DNA of 64,000 bases, taken from the NCBI GenBank assembly GCA_958295865.1, contig CATQHF010000002.1, positions 186,001 through 250,000 of the forward strand, written 5' to 3'. The translations under genes were made by a program, and so were the position numbers. Positions 8,431 to 17,324 of the stretch are shown here, piece after piece. Under the pieces are notes generated by a model. That model did no database searches and was not told the origin of the DNA. It was given only the letters and a program-made list of their open reading frames with translations. Within the stretch, counting starts at the first letter, position 1, and the number at the start of each line of letters is the position of its first letter. The DNA comes from an uncultured Dehalococcoidia bacterium (GTDB lineage: Bacteria > Chloroflexota > Dehalococcoidia > Lucifugimonadales > JADFKI01).

Positions 8431-9459
8431 ATGCAATTACTGACTTCCGAACAACTGGAGTTTGAGGACGCTTCCGATGTGATCGAGCATTACTTTCGGG
8501 AAGGCTGGACTGACGGTCTGCCCGTCGTGCCGCCGACGCCTGAGAAGGTGCGGCAGTTCCTCGATTACGCGGGGCGCTCGTCGTCGGAGATTCTGGGGAC
8601 TGAGCCGACCAAAGGGCGCGTGATAACGGTGGAGAAAGTCGCTATCAACGCGGTGATGGCGGGCTGCATGCCTGAATACTTCCCCGTCGTGCTGGCGGCA
8701 ATCGAGGCGCTGTGCGAGCCGCAGTTTAACCTGCATGCCATCACGGTCAGCACCATGGGCGCTGCGGTGCTGGCGGTGGTCAACGGGCCGATTGCGAATG
8801 ATCTGGCTATGAACTCGTCCGTAAGCGTGTTCGGCCCCGGACACAGGGCGAACGCGACCATTGGCCGGGCGATAAGGCTGGTAATCATCAATGTCACGGG
8901 CGCGCTGCCCGGCGTGCTGGACAAGGCAACGCTGGGGCATCCGGGCAAATATACCTGGTGCATCGCGGAAGGCGAAGAGGTCAGCCCTTGGGAGCCGCTC
9001 CATGTGGAGCGCGGAATGGACAGCAACGCGAGCGCCGTTACACTATTCGCGGGGCTGTCGGCAACGCAAGTGAGCAACCACACGGGCAACCGCCCGGAGG
9101 CGATCCTCACGAGCTTCAGGGACGCGATGTTCTCCGCGGGATACGGACAAGGCGAGATAGTCGTAGCCCTTTGCCCTGAGCATGTGGGCTACCTCGGCGC
9201 TGCGGGCTGGACTAAAGCGCATGTGAAGCAGTTCCTGCACGAGAACGCTCAGCGCGCGATGGCAGAGTGGGTCGCGGCGGGACACATGCCGCGCGAAGGG
9301 ATAGACGCGGAGACGATGCAAGCCGCCACGCAATCGGCGGACAGCATAACACTGGTAGTCGCGGGCGGCTTTGCGGGCGCGTTCTCACAGGTGATACCAC
9401 TCTGGGGCGGCGGCTCGAATTCGCGGTCGGTGTGCAAGCAAATTGTTGTACCCTCATAG
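8431..9459 (+). CDS. Conserved protein of unknown function, partner of the UGSC selenoprotein
   Basis: 342 aa from the ATG at 8431. No named family is recognised with confidence. The N-terminus has a recognisable conserved stretch, FREGWTDGLPVVPPT (about residues 24-38), followed by an alpha/beta protein rich in Gly/Ala with several Cys (about C71, C83, C172 and C241). No signal peptide or transmembrane pattern is clear. It lies 46 bp before the UGSC selenoprotein and shares its promoter, so the two probably act together, perhaps as a redox or reductive enzyme in which the Sec subunit supplies the reactive selenol. That functional link is inference from synteny. Confidence 0.7.
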   Translation: MQLLTSEQLEFEDASDVIEHYFREGWTDGLPVVPPTPEKVRQFLDYAGRSSSEILGTEPTKGRVITVEKVAINAVMAGCMPEYFPVVLAAIEALCEPQFNLHAITVSTMGAAVLAVVNGPIANDLAMNSSVSVFGPGHRANATIGRAIRLVIINVTGALPGVLDKATLGHPGKYTWCIAEGEEVSPWEPLHVERGMDSNASAVTLFAGLSATQVSNHTGNRPEAILTSFRDAMFSAGYGQGEIVVALCPEHVGYLGAAGWTKAHVKQFLHENAQRAMAEWVAAGHMPREGIDAETMQAATQSADSITLVVAGGFAGAFSQVIPLWGGGSNSRSVCKQIVVPS

Positions 9460-9505
9460 TGTAGAATACACACACGGATATACAGGCGCAGGAAAGGAGT
9501 TCATT

Positions 9506-10048
9506 ATGGTGATTGCGGAGAAGATGACGGTTCTTGACCCGACCGTGCAGGCGATACCGGAGGACGCGGTGGTGGCGCGGCGGCCGGATACGCTGGACGG
9601 CAAGGTGATAGGACTGCTGGCGAACGGCAAGATTAACTCAGAAGAGGTGCTGGCGCTGACTCAAGAGGTGCTGGCTGACCGCTACGAGTTCAAGTCTGTG
9701 GTGGCGCGCAACAAGCACAACGCATCGCGCCCCTGCCCTGAGGAAATCATAGATGAGCTGGTGGATCAGTGCGACGTGGTGATTACCTCGTCAGGTGATT
9801 GAGGGTCCTGCTCATCGTGCAGTGTGCACGACGGAATTACCCTCGAGAAGCGCGGCGTCCCCACAGCGGTCATCTGCACGGAGCCGTTCATATCGAGCGG
9901 CAAGGCGATGTCCAACATCGGCGGCATACCCGACTACCCGTTCGTAGTGCTGCCGCATCCACTAGGCAGCCTCGACGAAGAACGGCTGCGAGAGCGCGCG
10001 ATGCAGGCCGCGCCCGAAGTGCTGAAGATTCTGCTCGCAAGGGGCTAG
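9506..10048 (+). CDS. UGSC-family selenoprotein (UGA read as Sec at 9800-9802)
   Basis: Read through the in-frame TGA the gene encodes 180 aa, starting at an ATG with GGAAAGGAG upstream. The UGA is residue 99 in SSGD-U-GSCSSCSVHDG; UGSC is the defining motif of a selenoprotein family first reported from marine metagenomes, with Cys homologues (CGSC) elsewhere. Coding continues cleanly for 81 codons after the UGA (LEKRGVPTAVICTEPF...), ending at TAG. A perfect 7-bp hairpin 12 nt after the UGA fits a bacterial SECIS. The flanking strand-loop pattern resembles a thiol-redox active site. Automatic gene callers would split it into two genes at about 9802. It is encoded 46 bp after its putative partner. 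Confidence 0.9.
9815..9831 (+). promoter_or_regulatory. Bacterial SECIS hairpin in the UGSC gene
   Basis: TCGTGCA-GTG-TGCACGA: a perfect 7-bp stem with a three-base GU-containing loop centred 21 nt after the Sec UGA. Bacterial SECIS elements lie inside the coding region at this distance with an apical G/U recognised by SelB. The exact SelB contacts cannot be verified by eye. Confidence 0.7.
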
Positions 10049-10175
10049 GACGACTAACCCCCATCACACCCGGAGCAAACAGGAAGGGGATAAGCTCCCC
10101 TGTTCCTTTCGGCAGGCTCAGGACAATCTAGTCCCTTCTCCCACCAAGGGGGAAGGGACTCACATAGCGGCAGGG

Positions 10176-10463
10176 CTAGTCCGCAACTTGGAAGCGCTCC
10201 GATTCGGGGTGCTTGGACCAGAGGACATCCGCGCCCGTCATGACGTCGGCGCGCTCAGGACTCGCCCGCCAATCTTCATATATCTCATCGCTGGTCCACT
10301 TGACCATCGTGGTGATTTTGGCAGGATCGGTGAGCGAGTAGAAGGTTTCGCGGCTGACGAAGCCGGGCGCTCCGCTCTGCGCCTCGCCGTTGCGATCGAG
10401 CAATTGCCGCGCCTCGTCAATCAGGTCTTCCTTTGCCCAGTGGTGTGTCAGAACGCCAATCAT
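10176..10463 (-). CDS. Antibiotic-biosynthesis-monooxygenase-like (ABM) domain protein
   Basis: 95 aa, the size of a single dimeric ferredoxin-like ABM/EthD-type domain: MIGVLTHHWA strand, helix KEDLIDEARQLLDRN, GFVSRETFYSLTDPAKI, and W...DEIYEDWRASPER. Such proteins are small cofactor-free oxygenases or haem-degrading enzymes, but many have no known reaction. The start codon overlaps the stop of the EVE-domain gene (ATGA at 10460-10463), so the two are co-translated. The fold assignment is moderate; the substrate is unknown. Confidence 0.6.
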   Translation of the reverse strand: MIGVLTHHWAKEDLIDEARQLLDRNGEAQSGAPGFVSRETFYSLTDPAKITTMVKWTSDEIYEDWRASPERADVMTGADVLWSKHPESERFQVAD

Positions 10464-10900
10464 TTGAGAGTCATCTCCTTGCGAGTTATAAGTTCATAGT
10501 CCTCTTCGGATATTCGGGTTACTCCACCTTGTAAGTGGCTCCCCCAATTTTCCTTATTCTTGATGAATTTCAAGTCGGACAATAAAGCCTTAATGGGTCT
10601 GCACTCTTCCCATTCGTCTATGTCGGCAAGTCTTACACCACCATCCGCATTCAAGAAAACACTTTCGCTACTGAGCATATCTTGCTCTTCTTCACCCAGA
10701 ACCGTGCTCGATATAGTCGCAGTTCCGGCGAATGCCATGGCAGGATTTGTAAGATAGAAGACTACCTTATCACCTTTGACCAACTTGCCTTGATTTGGGG
10801 TCTTGGAACCGATGCCCCAGAGCCTGTGGGTCATTCGGAGTTGGTAGGCTTCTTTGGCAGTACCATGGGCATTATTGGCAGTGAAAATCCAGAAGTTCAT
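10460..10900 (-). CDS. EVE (PUA-like) domain protein
   Basis: 146 aa starting MNFWIFTANN, the usual opening of EVE-domain proteins, followed by WGIG...GDKVVFYL (about residues 28-50) and AFAGTATISS (56-65), the beta-barrel strands. EVE domains belong to the PUA superfamily and bind modified bases in DNA or RNA; some act with modification-dependent restriction enzymes. No nuclease is next to this gene. It is translationally coupled to the ABM-domain gene downstream. Confidence 0.65.
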   Translation of the reverse strand: MNFWIFTANNAHGTAKEAYQLRMTHRLWGIGSKTPNQGKLVKGDKVVFYLTNPAMAFAGTATISSTVLGEEEQDMLSSESVFLNADGGVRLADIDEWEECRPIKALLSDLKFIKNKENWGSHLQGGVTRISEEDYELITRKEMTLK

Positions 10901-11014
10901 TCGTATATTCCCCTTTCACAAAGTATCGATTGGAGAAAGTTCAAGTACAATCTTCGCACAGCGCGATTTGCCGCGCAACGTCAACGATGTCATTCAGGTG
11001 GCAAACCTTTTCGC

Positions 11015-11039
11015 CATTCCTGCGAAAGCAGGAATCCAG
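11015..11039. repeat. Dispersed hairpin repeat, type A
   Basis: CATTCCTGC-GAAA-GCAGGAAT plus CCAG. The left flank (ATTCAGGTGGCAAACC, from 10993) is nearly the same as that at 8190, so more than the hairpin is shared between these two loci. Confidence 0.65.
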
Positions 11040-11103
11040 CACGGAACGGCGACCGTCTGCTATGATGAAAAGGCGCTGTTGATCCATTTCAAAGGGGGAT
11101 GTT

Positions 11104-11895
11104 TTGGACAAGAAAAAGGTGCTGGTTACGGGGATGGCGGGGCAGATTGGGGGGATTATTCGGCGGGAGCTGGGCGCGCGGTATGACCTGCGCGGGCTTG
11201 ATAGGGTGGATGTGGAAGCCGTGCCGATGACGGTTGCGGACATTGCTAACTTAAACGACATCATGCCCGCTTTCGCCGGAATTGATGCGGTCGTGCATCT
11301 GGGCGCGGACCCAAGCCCGCGCGCCTCATGGGAGTCTGTGCTGAGCAACAACCTCATAGGAACGCGCAATGTGTTCGAGGCGGCGCGGCTTGCCGGCGTG
11401 AAGCGCATCGTATTCGCCAGCAGCAACCATGTCGTGGGGAACTACCCGCTCAGGCAAGACCCGTACAAGGCTATCTATGACGGCAGATTGTCGGAGGTGC
11501 GCCGTCCTTTCGCGCCGCTGACGACGGAGCTGCTGCGCCCGGACAGCTACTATGGCGTGAGCAAGGCGTTCGGGGAGTCGCTGGGAAGCTACTTCCACGA
11601 CGAATATGGCATATCGGTCGTGTGCCTGCGGATTGGCTGGGTGATGACGCCCGACGACCCTACCTTCTCGCCTGCCGCGCTATCGCTCTGGCTGAGCCAT
11701 AGGGATGCGGCGCAGCTGATACGGCGCAGCATCGACGCTCCGCAATCGGTGGGCTTCGCCATCCTGAACGGCGAATCAGACAACGCGCTGAGCATCTGGG
11801 ACATCGACGCGACGCGGCGTGTGCTGGGGTTCGAGCCGCAGGACGGCGCCGGCGAAGAGTGGACGGACGCGCCGGGCAGTCCAAGCATAATATAA
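11104..11895 (+). CDS. NAD-dependent epimerase/dehydratase (extended SDR), uronate-dehydrogenase-like
   Basis: 263 aa from a TTG at 11104 with AGGGGG before it. The Rossmann motif TGMAGQIG (G10-x2-G13-x2-G16) and the catalytic Tyr150-x3-Lys154 (YYGVSKAFGE) are present, with VHLGADPS and SSNHVVGNYP as expected for the extended short-chain dehydrogenases. The length of about 265 aa and the HVVGNY segment recall NAD-dependent uronate dehydrogenases, which oxidise glucuronate or galacturonate to the aldarolactone. Substrate assignment is tentative. It stands alone after a type A repeat. Confidence 0.75.
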   Translation: MDKKKVLVTGMAGQIGGIIRRELGARYDLRGLDRVDVEAVPMTVADIANLNDIMPAFAGIDAVVHLGADPSPRASWESVLSNNLIGTRNVFEAARLAGVKRIVFASSNHVVGNYPLRQDPYKAIYDGRLSEVRRPFAPLTTELLRPDSYYGVSKAFGESLGSYFHDEYGISVVCLRIGWVMTPDDPTFSPAALSLWLSHRDAAQLIRRSIDAPQSVGFAILNGESDNALSIWDIDATRRVLGFEPQDGAGEEWTDAPGSPSII

Positions 11896-11996
11896 ACGCT
11901 AAAATCCGCAATGTACGGCGTCAACCGCAGCAGGCTCCGGGATGTTCTTACTCCCATCCCCTTATGTCGAAGGGCTAATGCGGAAGCGCGTTGGGG

Positions 11997-12452
11997 TCAG
12001 GTTTCACGGTGGCGGATTAGACGGTAGAGGTACAGGGCGGCGGCGATAGCATTGGCGGCTATGACGGAGGACACAATCAGAGTGGCGAGCAGGTCGCCGG
12101 TGTCTATTACGGGTATGCGCCGCGAGCCGCCAAAGAGGGCATTGTAGGTATAGACGCCGCGTATCTCGACGGTCAGCCAAGCGCAGATGAAAGTCGCCGA
12201 GGGTATGACGGCTGCCGCGAGCAGGCGTAGAGTGCGCGGGCTTTCAAGGTTCCACCACGCGGCGGTTGCGCCTATGCCCGCCGGAATGCCGATGACAAGC
12301 GCTTGGGTTGCGAAGAACATGGTGGTGTCCAGGGTGAGGTTTTGCAGGAAGAGGCGGGACAGCACCCAGGTGGCGGCAGACAGGGCTACCGACAGGAATA
12401 TCCCGAGGATGGCGCGGGCAAGTATCCAGACGGCGGATTCGAGGCTTAGCAT
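11997..12452 (-). CDS. Four-helix membrane protein of unknown function
   Basis: 151 aa with about four hydrophobic segments (residues 9-31, 45-65, 75-95 and 121-142) and very few charged residues within them. No family is recognised. It lies alone between the SDR gene and the oligopeptide permease genes, on the same strand as the permeases but about 150 bp downstream of them, across a hairpin repeat. Confidence 0.55.
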   Translation of the reverse strand: MLSLESAVWILARAILGIFLSVALSAATWVLSRLFLQNLTLDTTMFFATQALVIGIPAGIGATAAWWNLESPRTLRLLAAAVIPSATFICAWLTVEIRGVYTYNALFGGSRRIPVIDTGDLLATLIVSSVIAANAIAAALYLYRLIRHRET

Positions 12453-12543
12453 TGGTTCATAGCCAACGATGGGCTAATATCCATCCTGTCCATGAATGTT
12501 AGGATTTTGCCCTCTCCCCTGCTTTCGCAAGGGCAGGCTCCAG

Positions 12544-12565
12544 CCCTCTCCCAAGAGGGAGAGGG
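12544..12565 (-). terminator. Strong hairpin after the oligopeptide permease genes
   Basis: CCCTCTCCC-AAGA-GGGAGAGGG, a perfect 9-bp stem with a 4-nt loop about 45 bp past the dppC-like stop. No U tract follows, so it may act as a REP-like transcript stabiliser rather than a terminator. Confidence 0.4.
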
Positions 12566-12608
12566 GACGATTCCCGCTTCCGCAGGCATGGCAACAAAGA
12601 GCAACGCC

Positions 12609-13631
12609 CTAGCCTATTTGCTGCAAGCGGGGGTCTAGGCGGTCGCGGAGCCAGTCGCCGGTAAAGTTCAGTGAAAGCACGACTAGGAAGATTGCCAGGC
12701 CGGGTAGCACGGTGGGCCACCATGCTGTGCTAATGTAGCTTCTGCCCTCTGAGACCATGCTACCCCATGTGGCATCGGGAGCGGGCACGCCCGCGCCGAG
12801 GAAGCTGAGGGCGGCTTCCGCAAGGATGAGCGAGCCGACGCTCAGGGTGGCTATGACGACCGCGGTGTTTATGACGCCGGGCAGGATGTGGCGAATGAGG
12901 ATGCGCGTCGTGGAGCACCCGGCAACGCGCGCGAGGTCGACATACGCCTGGTTCTTTATGGTGAGCGTCTGGCTTCTTATGACCCTGACGAAGGGGTTCC
13001 AGGCGAGCGCCGCCATGAGCGCAAGCAGGAGCACGGTGCTCTGCCCGAAGATGAGCACGCACACAAGCGCGACCATCAGGAAGGGCAGCGCCTGCCATAT
13101 ATCCACCAAGCGAGTGACGATTTCATCTATCCATCCGCCGGCGTAGCCGCTGACTACTCCAAGCGTGGTTCCTGTTACGAAGCCGCTGAGAAGCGCGATC
13201 GCCGCCACCACCAGGGAGATGCGCGCGCCGTGCAGCATGCGGCTATAGACATCACGCCCTGAGTGGTCTGTGCCAAGAATATGGAATTGGCAGACATCCG
13301 CGCGGCGGGTCTCCTCCGGATTGCCTCTGACGGCGTTCCAGAGACAACTCGCGGGGTTTATGCCATTATCCCTCAAGCGATCGTATCGGTCATCTTGCAT
13401 CCATATCGGCGGATAGTGGCGGTCGCGTATGCCGCCCGCCGCTTCGCCGTGCGTGGCGAGAGCGCCGGCGAATACGCCCGCGAATACCAGAAGCGTCAGT
13501 ATGACCATCGGCAAGACGGGCCATCGCCTGGAGAACTGCCAAGCGGTCCTCAGTTGGCTGAGCACGGGCGGGTAGTCCCGCATGCCGAGCAAATCGCGGT
13601 CGATTTCCGTCATCTGAGTGTTATACTGCAT
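12609..13631 (-). CDS. dppC: Oligopeptide/dipeptide ABC transporter permease (DppC/OppC type)
   Basis: 340 aa. There is one N-terminal membrane helix (about residues 36-58), then the OppC N-terminal region and five further helices of the binding-protein-dependent permease domain. The EAA loop that contacts the ATPase is visible as EAALSFLGAGVPAPDATWG at about residue 267. It imports peptides or similar solutes across the cytoplasmic membrane as a heterodimer with the DppB-type protein encoded directly upstream, 2 bp away. No ATP-binding subunit gene is next to it. Confidence 0.88.
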   Translation of the reverse strand: MQYNTQMTEIDRDLLGMRDYPPVLSQLRTAWQFSRRWPVLPMVILTLLVFAGVFAGALATHGEAAGGIRDRHYPPIWMQDDRYDRLRDNGINPASCLWNAVRGNPEETRRADVCQFHILGTDHSGRDVYSRMLHGARISLVVAAIALLSGFVTGTTLGVVSGYAGGWIDEIVTRLVDIWQALPFLMVALVCVLIFGQSTVLLLALMAALAWNPFVRVIRSQTLTIKNQAYVDLARVAGCSTTRILIRHILPGVINTAVVIATLSVGSLILAEAALSFLGAGVPAPDATWGSMVSEGRSYISTAWWPTVLPGLAIFLVVLSLNFTGDWLRDRLDPRLQQIG

Positions 13632-13633
13632 AG

Positions 13634-14611
13634 CTATTCGTACCGTATTCGGGGGTCTATAAGCGCGTATAGAAGGTCTGCGAGGAACGCAAAGGTAACA
13701 TAGATGCCGATAAAGACGAACACCGTGCCCGCGAGCAACGGCCAGTCGTTATCATAGACTGCTTGGTTGAGCGCGACGGTTCCTATTCCCGGCAGTGAGA
13801 AGATTATCTCCACGACCAGAGCGCCGTTCAGGTAGTCCGCAAGCAGCACAAACGCGGAGGTCAAGGGCGGGATTATCGCGTTACGCAGCCCGTGCTTCCA
13901 GATTATGGTGAATGGGCCGATGCCCTTCGCCCGCGCGAGCTTGATGTACTCGGAGTCGAGTATTTCCAGCATAGAGGAGCGCGTCAGGCGCATTATGCCC
14001 GCGGAGGCGGGCCAACCTAGCACGATGCAGGGCAGGATGTAATACTTGGCGTTGCCCCAATGCAGGGGAAATCCGTCGTATTCGCCGATGCCGCCGGTCG
14101 GGAAGAAATCTATGCCGAAGGACTCGCGGAGAATCAGCGCGAAGAAGAATATCGCAAGTACACCCGACCAGAACTGCGGGGTCGCCTGACCCATCAGGGC
14201 GAAGGTGCGCCCCACATAGTCCCAAAAGGTGGCGCGTTTTACTGCTGCCAGCACGCCCATGCTGGTGCCGACGACTATGGCGAATGTCCAAGCGCCGGCG
14301 GCGAGTATCAGGGTAACGGCGATATGTATGCGGATTATCTCGCTGACCGGCCTGAGTGTGCCGATGGACTGGCCCATATCAAACTGAGCCAGATTCCAAA
14401 TCCATATCAGGTATTGCTGAGGCAGGTTCTTGTCCAACCCTAGCTCTTCCTTGATTAGCTGGATCTGCTCCGGCGAAAGCTCGACCTGGGCGTCCCCGAT
14501 GTAGAGAGTCAGGGGGTCAGGCCCCAAGCGAGTGAGGATGAATATGAAAAGAGTCGCCCCAATGATGGAGATGAAGATTGAGAGCGCTCTTCTTGCCAAG
14601 AATCTTGCCAT
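13634..14611 (-). CDS. dppB: Oligopeptide/dipeptide ABC transporter permease (DppB/OppB type)
   Basis: 325 aa with the standard DppB opening (LARRALSIFISIIGATLFIFILTRLGPDP), six membrane helices and a DppB EAA-like loop near the C-terminal third (LARAKGIGPFTIIWKHGLRN). It pairs with the DppC-type permease, which starts 2 bp after its stop. The substrate-binding lipoprotein gene is upstream but separated by about 275 bp with a hairpin, so permease and binding protein may be made at different levels. Confidence 0.88.
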   Translation of the reverse strand: MARFLARRALSIFISIIGATLFIFILTRLGPDPLTLYIGDAQVELSPEQIQLIKEELGLDKNLPQQYLIWIWNLAQFDMGQSIGTLRPVSEIIRIHIAVTLILAAGAWTFAIVVGTSMGVLAAVKRATFWDYVGRTFALMGQATPQFWSGVLAIFFFALILRESFGIDFFPTGGIGEYDGFPLHWGNAKYYILPCIVLGWPASAGIMRLTRSSMLEILDSEYIKLARAKGIGPFTIIWKHGLRNAIIPPLTSAFVLLADYLNGALVVEIIFSLPGIGTVALNQAVYDNDWPLLAGTVFVFIGIYVTFAFLADLLYALIDPRIRYE

Positions 14612-14842
14612 AGATGACTTGAACCTCTTGTTGGTTTAGCCCGAGATTGCGGCTTCTCTCTTACATCGATGGGGTAAAACTTCAATCGCTATTCTGAAGG
14701 AGTGAAGGCGGGTAAAGCACTGTGCATCACTCGCCGGGGGCTATATTCTTCCCCTAGTTCGCTCCCTCAGAATGACAATTGAAAACCGTGCGTCAATGTG
14801 TCGGCGCGACTTCCAATTGGGTGTTGATGTAGATGTGCGAAA

Positions 14843-14868
14843 GGGAGAGGGATTTGCTTCCCTCTCCC
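14843..14868 (-). terminator. Hairpin between binding-protein and permease genes
   Basis: GGGAGAGGGA-TTTGCT-TCCCTCTCCC, a perfect 10-bp stem starting 20 bp after the binding-protein stop; the transcript continues with a short UUUC. It could partly terminate transcription and give more binding protein than permease, a common arrangement. Confidence 0.5.
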
Positions 14869-14887
14869 CTATTTTCAAAAGGTTAGC

Positions 14888-16960
14888 TTACTGCGCCGGG
14901 ACGATGTGCTGCGGCCTGCCCCAGAAGCCCGCGGCTGTGGAGCGTGAACCCCACGACTGTACGGTCTCGGGATTGCCCGCGACTCCACGCGGGGGCTGAA
15001 CCATACCGCTGTAGAGCTGCCAGTAGTAGTAGTAGTCAACCATGTCGAGGTGGAGGTCTTCGCGCGCCTGCTTGTCCCTCTCGCCATTGATGCCGACATA
15101 CATGTAGTCGAGGAAGCGGCTCTCGAATGAGCAACCCCAAGCCGGGCGGCTGAACGAGCTGTCCGAAGGAGGCGGAGGCCAGTCAAACGGATAGTTGGCG
15201 GTCTCCACGCTGCAATTCTTGACTACGGGCCAGGGCTGCGTGCGGTCGCGCATGCGCGGCACAACGACTGCGCCGTACTCTTCGGTGAGGAGCGCGGTGC
15301 TCACGCCGATGTCTTCCCAGCCTGCGGCGACTGCGTCGGCCTGCTCGAGGCAGACATCGCCGGTCTCGCAGCGGTACTTGTTGAGGCTGATTTCAAACCT
15401 AGTGCCGTCATCCCCACGAGGGAAGCCCGCAAGGTCGAGAAGGCGCTCTGCCTCGTCGTAGTCGGTGGGAATCTCCCAGGGCCATTCGTATCCGGGTTCG
15501 GCGGCGGCTACATCGTACTCAGGCCAGGTCGTGCCGCTGCCAAGCAGTTCGCTGCTGTACTTTTCGTGAGCGGAGTTGACCATCGACTGCGTTACGGTGC
15601 GCTCAGGACGCCAGCCGGGGAACTTCGGTCCCATAAGTTCTAGGTAGATGGGTGTGCCCAAGCCTGCCTGAAGCACATCCACGATGCCCTGCCGGTCTAT
15701 CGCCATAGAGAGCGCCCAGCGAACCAGTCGCGCCTGTTCCATGTCGGTCATGCCGTCGGGGTTGTTGGTGTCTTCATACTGGCAGGGCTTGCCGATGTCG
15801 CACCAGGGGTTGCCGAGGTGCGGAAGGTCGGTTTCATATACCGGAGACATCCAAGGCTCGATAGCCTCTTCGGTCTTGGCGTTCTTGTCCGTCCAGAGGT
15901 TGCCGGGCCAGATGACGCTGAGGGTCATCGTGTCCTTATCAGACATTGTGGGGATGAACTTCAACCCCGCCTCTTCGAGCTCGTTTAGCCTGGCGAAGTC
16001 GATGGCGGCGAGGTCGATTTCGCCGGTTTGCATCGCCGCCATGCGGGAGGTGATTTCGGGCATCTGCCTGACTACGAACTTGCCGATGTGCGCCGTCTCA
16101 ATCCAGTGCTCGGCTACTGCGTGGACTTCACCACGGTCGTTGGGCTTCCAGTCGCCGATGGTGAAGGGGCCGGAGCCGACGGGTACGAACTGCACTGCAT
16201 CCGCGCCCATGCGGTCGTAAGCATCCTTGCTGTCGAGTCGGACGGTCGTGTCGTTGATGTCGAACTCGCTGATGGGAATACCCCAGAAGATGTCGGTTAC
16301 CATCGGCACTTTGACGGTGTAGTCATCAACGGCGTTTGCCTCGCCAAAGGTAGCGCCGAGCTGCGCGCCGATAGCGGCACCGAGGCTGGGGTTGACGACC
16401 GCGTTCTGGCGGTTCATGTTCCAAGCGACATCTTCAGCGGTCAGCTCGCCGAAGTCTTCGCCCGCGAAAGCGTCCGGCGTCTGGAACATAATGCCCTTCC
16501 TGATGTCGAGGGTCAGTTCATTGCCGGCGTCGTTGATTGTCCACTTTTCGGCGACGAATGGTGAAAGCGGATCTACGCCGTCATGCACCAGAAGCTGGTC
16601 GAAGAAACCCATCTGGATCTCGCCGGGGCTGCCGCCGTATGTCTGCACCTCAAAGTCGCCGAACTGCTCGGAGACTTCGGGGATTGCCATCGTTATCGTA
16701 ACCTCGCCTGCCATGGACGGGGCAGGCGCGATTGTTGGCGCGGGCGCGGGCGCCGCTGTGGGCGCTGCCGCAGCCGGCGCTGCTGTTGGCGCGGGCGCGG
16801 GCGCCGCTGTGGGCGCTGCCGCAGCCGGCTGTGCGGGCGCTGCCGGCTCTGGTTCCGCCGGCGCGCTGCCGCAGGCGACCAGGGCGAATAATGCCACTGC
16901 CGCCATCGCCAATACGCCTATGTTCCTCCATTTGTTCCCAATAACAGGTAACCTACCCAT
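14888..16960 (-). CDS. ABC transporter substrate-binding lipoprotein, peptide family (SBP_bac_5)
   Basis: 690 aa from an ATG at 16958-16960 with a full AAAGGAGGG site; a longer frame starts upstream but lacks a site. A signal sequence (about residues 12-30) ends in LFALVAC, a lipobox, so the mature protein is probably a Cys-anchored lipoprotein. A low-complexity Ala/Pro linker of about 50 residues follows, then the large type II peptide-binding domain. The length exceeds the typical 530-600 aa of DppA/OppA because of the linker. It delivers peptides or other solutes to the DppB/DppC permeases encoded downstream. Confidence 0.85.
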   Translation of the reverse strand: MGRLPVIGNKWRNIGVLAMAAVALFALVACGSAPAEPEPAAPAQPAAAAPTAAPAPAPTAAPAAAAPTAAPAPAPTIAPAPSMAGEVTITMAIPEVSEQFGDFEVQTYGGSPGEIQMGFFDQLLVHDGVDPLSPFVAEKWTINDAGNELTLDIRKGIMFQTPDAFAGEDFGELTAEDVAWNMNRQNAVVNPSLGAAIGAQLGATFGEANAVDDYTVKVPMVTDIFWGIPISEFDINDTTVRLDSKDAYDRMGADAVQFVPVGSGPFTIGDWKPNDRGEVHAVAEHWIETAHIGKFVVRQMPEITSRMAAMQTGEIDLAAIDFARLNELEEAGLKFIPTMSDKDTMTLSVIWPGNLWTDKNAKTEEAIEPWMSPVYETDLPHLGNPWCDIGKPCQYEDTNNPDGMTDMEQARLVRWALSMAIDRQGIVDVLQAGLGTPIYLELMGPKFPGWRPERTVTQSMVNSAHEKYSSELLGSGTTWPEYDVAAAEPGYEWPWEIPTDYDEAERLLDLAGFPRGDDGTRFEISLNKYRCETGDVCLEQADAVAAGWEDIGVSTALLTEEYGAVVVPRMRDRTQPWPVVKNCSVETANYPFDWPPPPSDSSFSRPAWGCSFESRFLDYMYVGINGERDKQAREDLHLDMVDYYYYWQLYSGMVQPPRGVAGNPETVQSWGSRSTAAGFWGRPQHIVPAQ

Positions 16961-17229
16961 TATCCCTCCTTTTAGGCTTGTTGCCTTCCGTAAGTTTCCA
17001 TTTTCCACGATTCGATTCGGTTGTCGTCCCACGATTTCGGGTTCGCATGCCCCTATAAGACCTACGCAAAGACCTACACATGCAAGAAATAATACTCATA
17101 AAGTCGCATCTGTCAAGTCATTGAGGGCTGAAACAGAAGATTTTCGTAGTCTAACCAATGTTAGTCGGTAGGTCAATGAGGGTCTTTTAACTGAGAAAAT
17201 TGCATTAGCATAGTTTAGCCGTCGATGGG

Positions 17230-17285
17230 CAAGCATTTTCACCCCCATCCTAACCTTTCCCCCAAAGGGGGAAGGGACTGATGCA
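17230..17285. repeat. CCTTCCCCC-type hairpin repeat (type D)
   Basis: CACCCCCATCCTAACCTTTC followed by CCCCAAAGGGGGAAGGGAC, matching sequences near 4767-4860 and 10127-10150. It is part of the spacer between the binding-protein gene and tRNA-Sec; no gene is seen in 17033-17324. Confidence 0.5.
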
Positions 17286-17324
17286 ATTTTCTTTTTAACT
17301 CTCCATCGAGTATCGACGGGTATG

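Noticed and set aside
9443-9802. A separate 119-aa protein ending at TGA and a second protein from 9824
   Set aside because: The frame continues after the TGA with the UGSC motif, a hairpin and 81 codons; one selenoprotein explains both pieces better.
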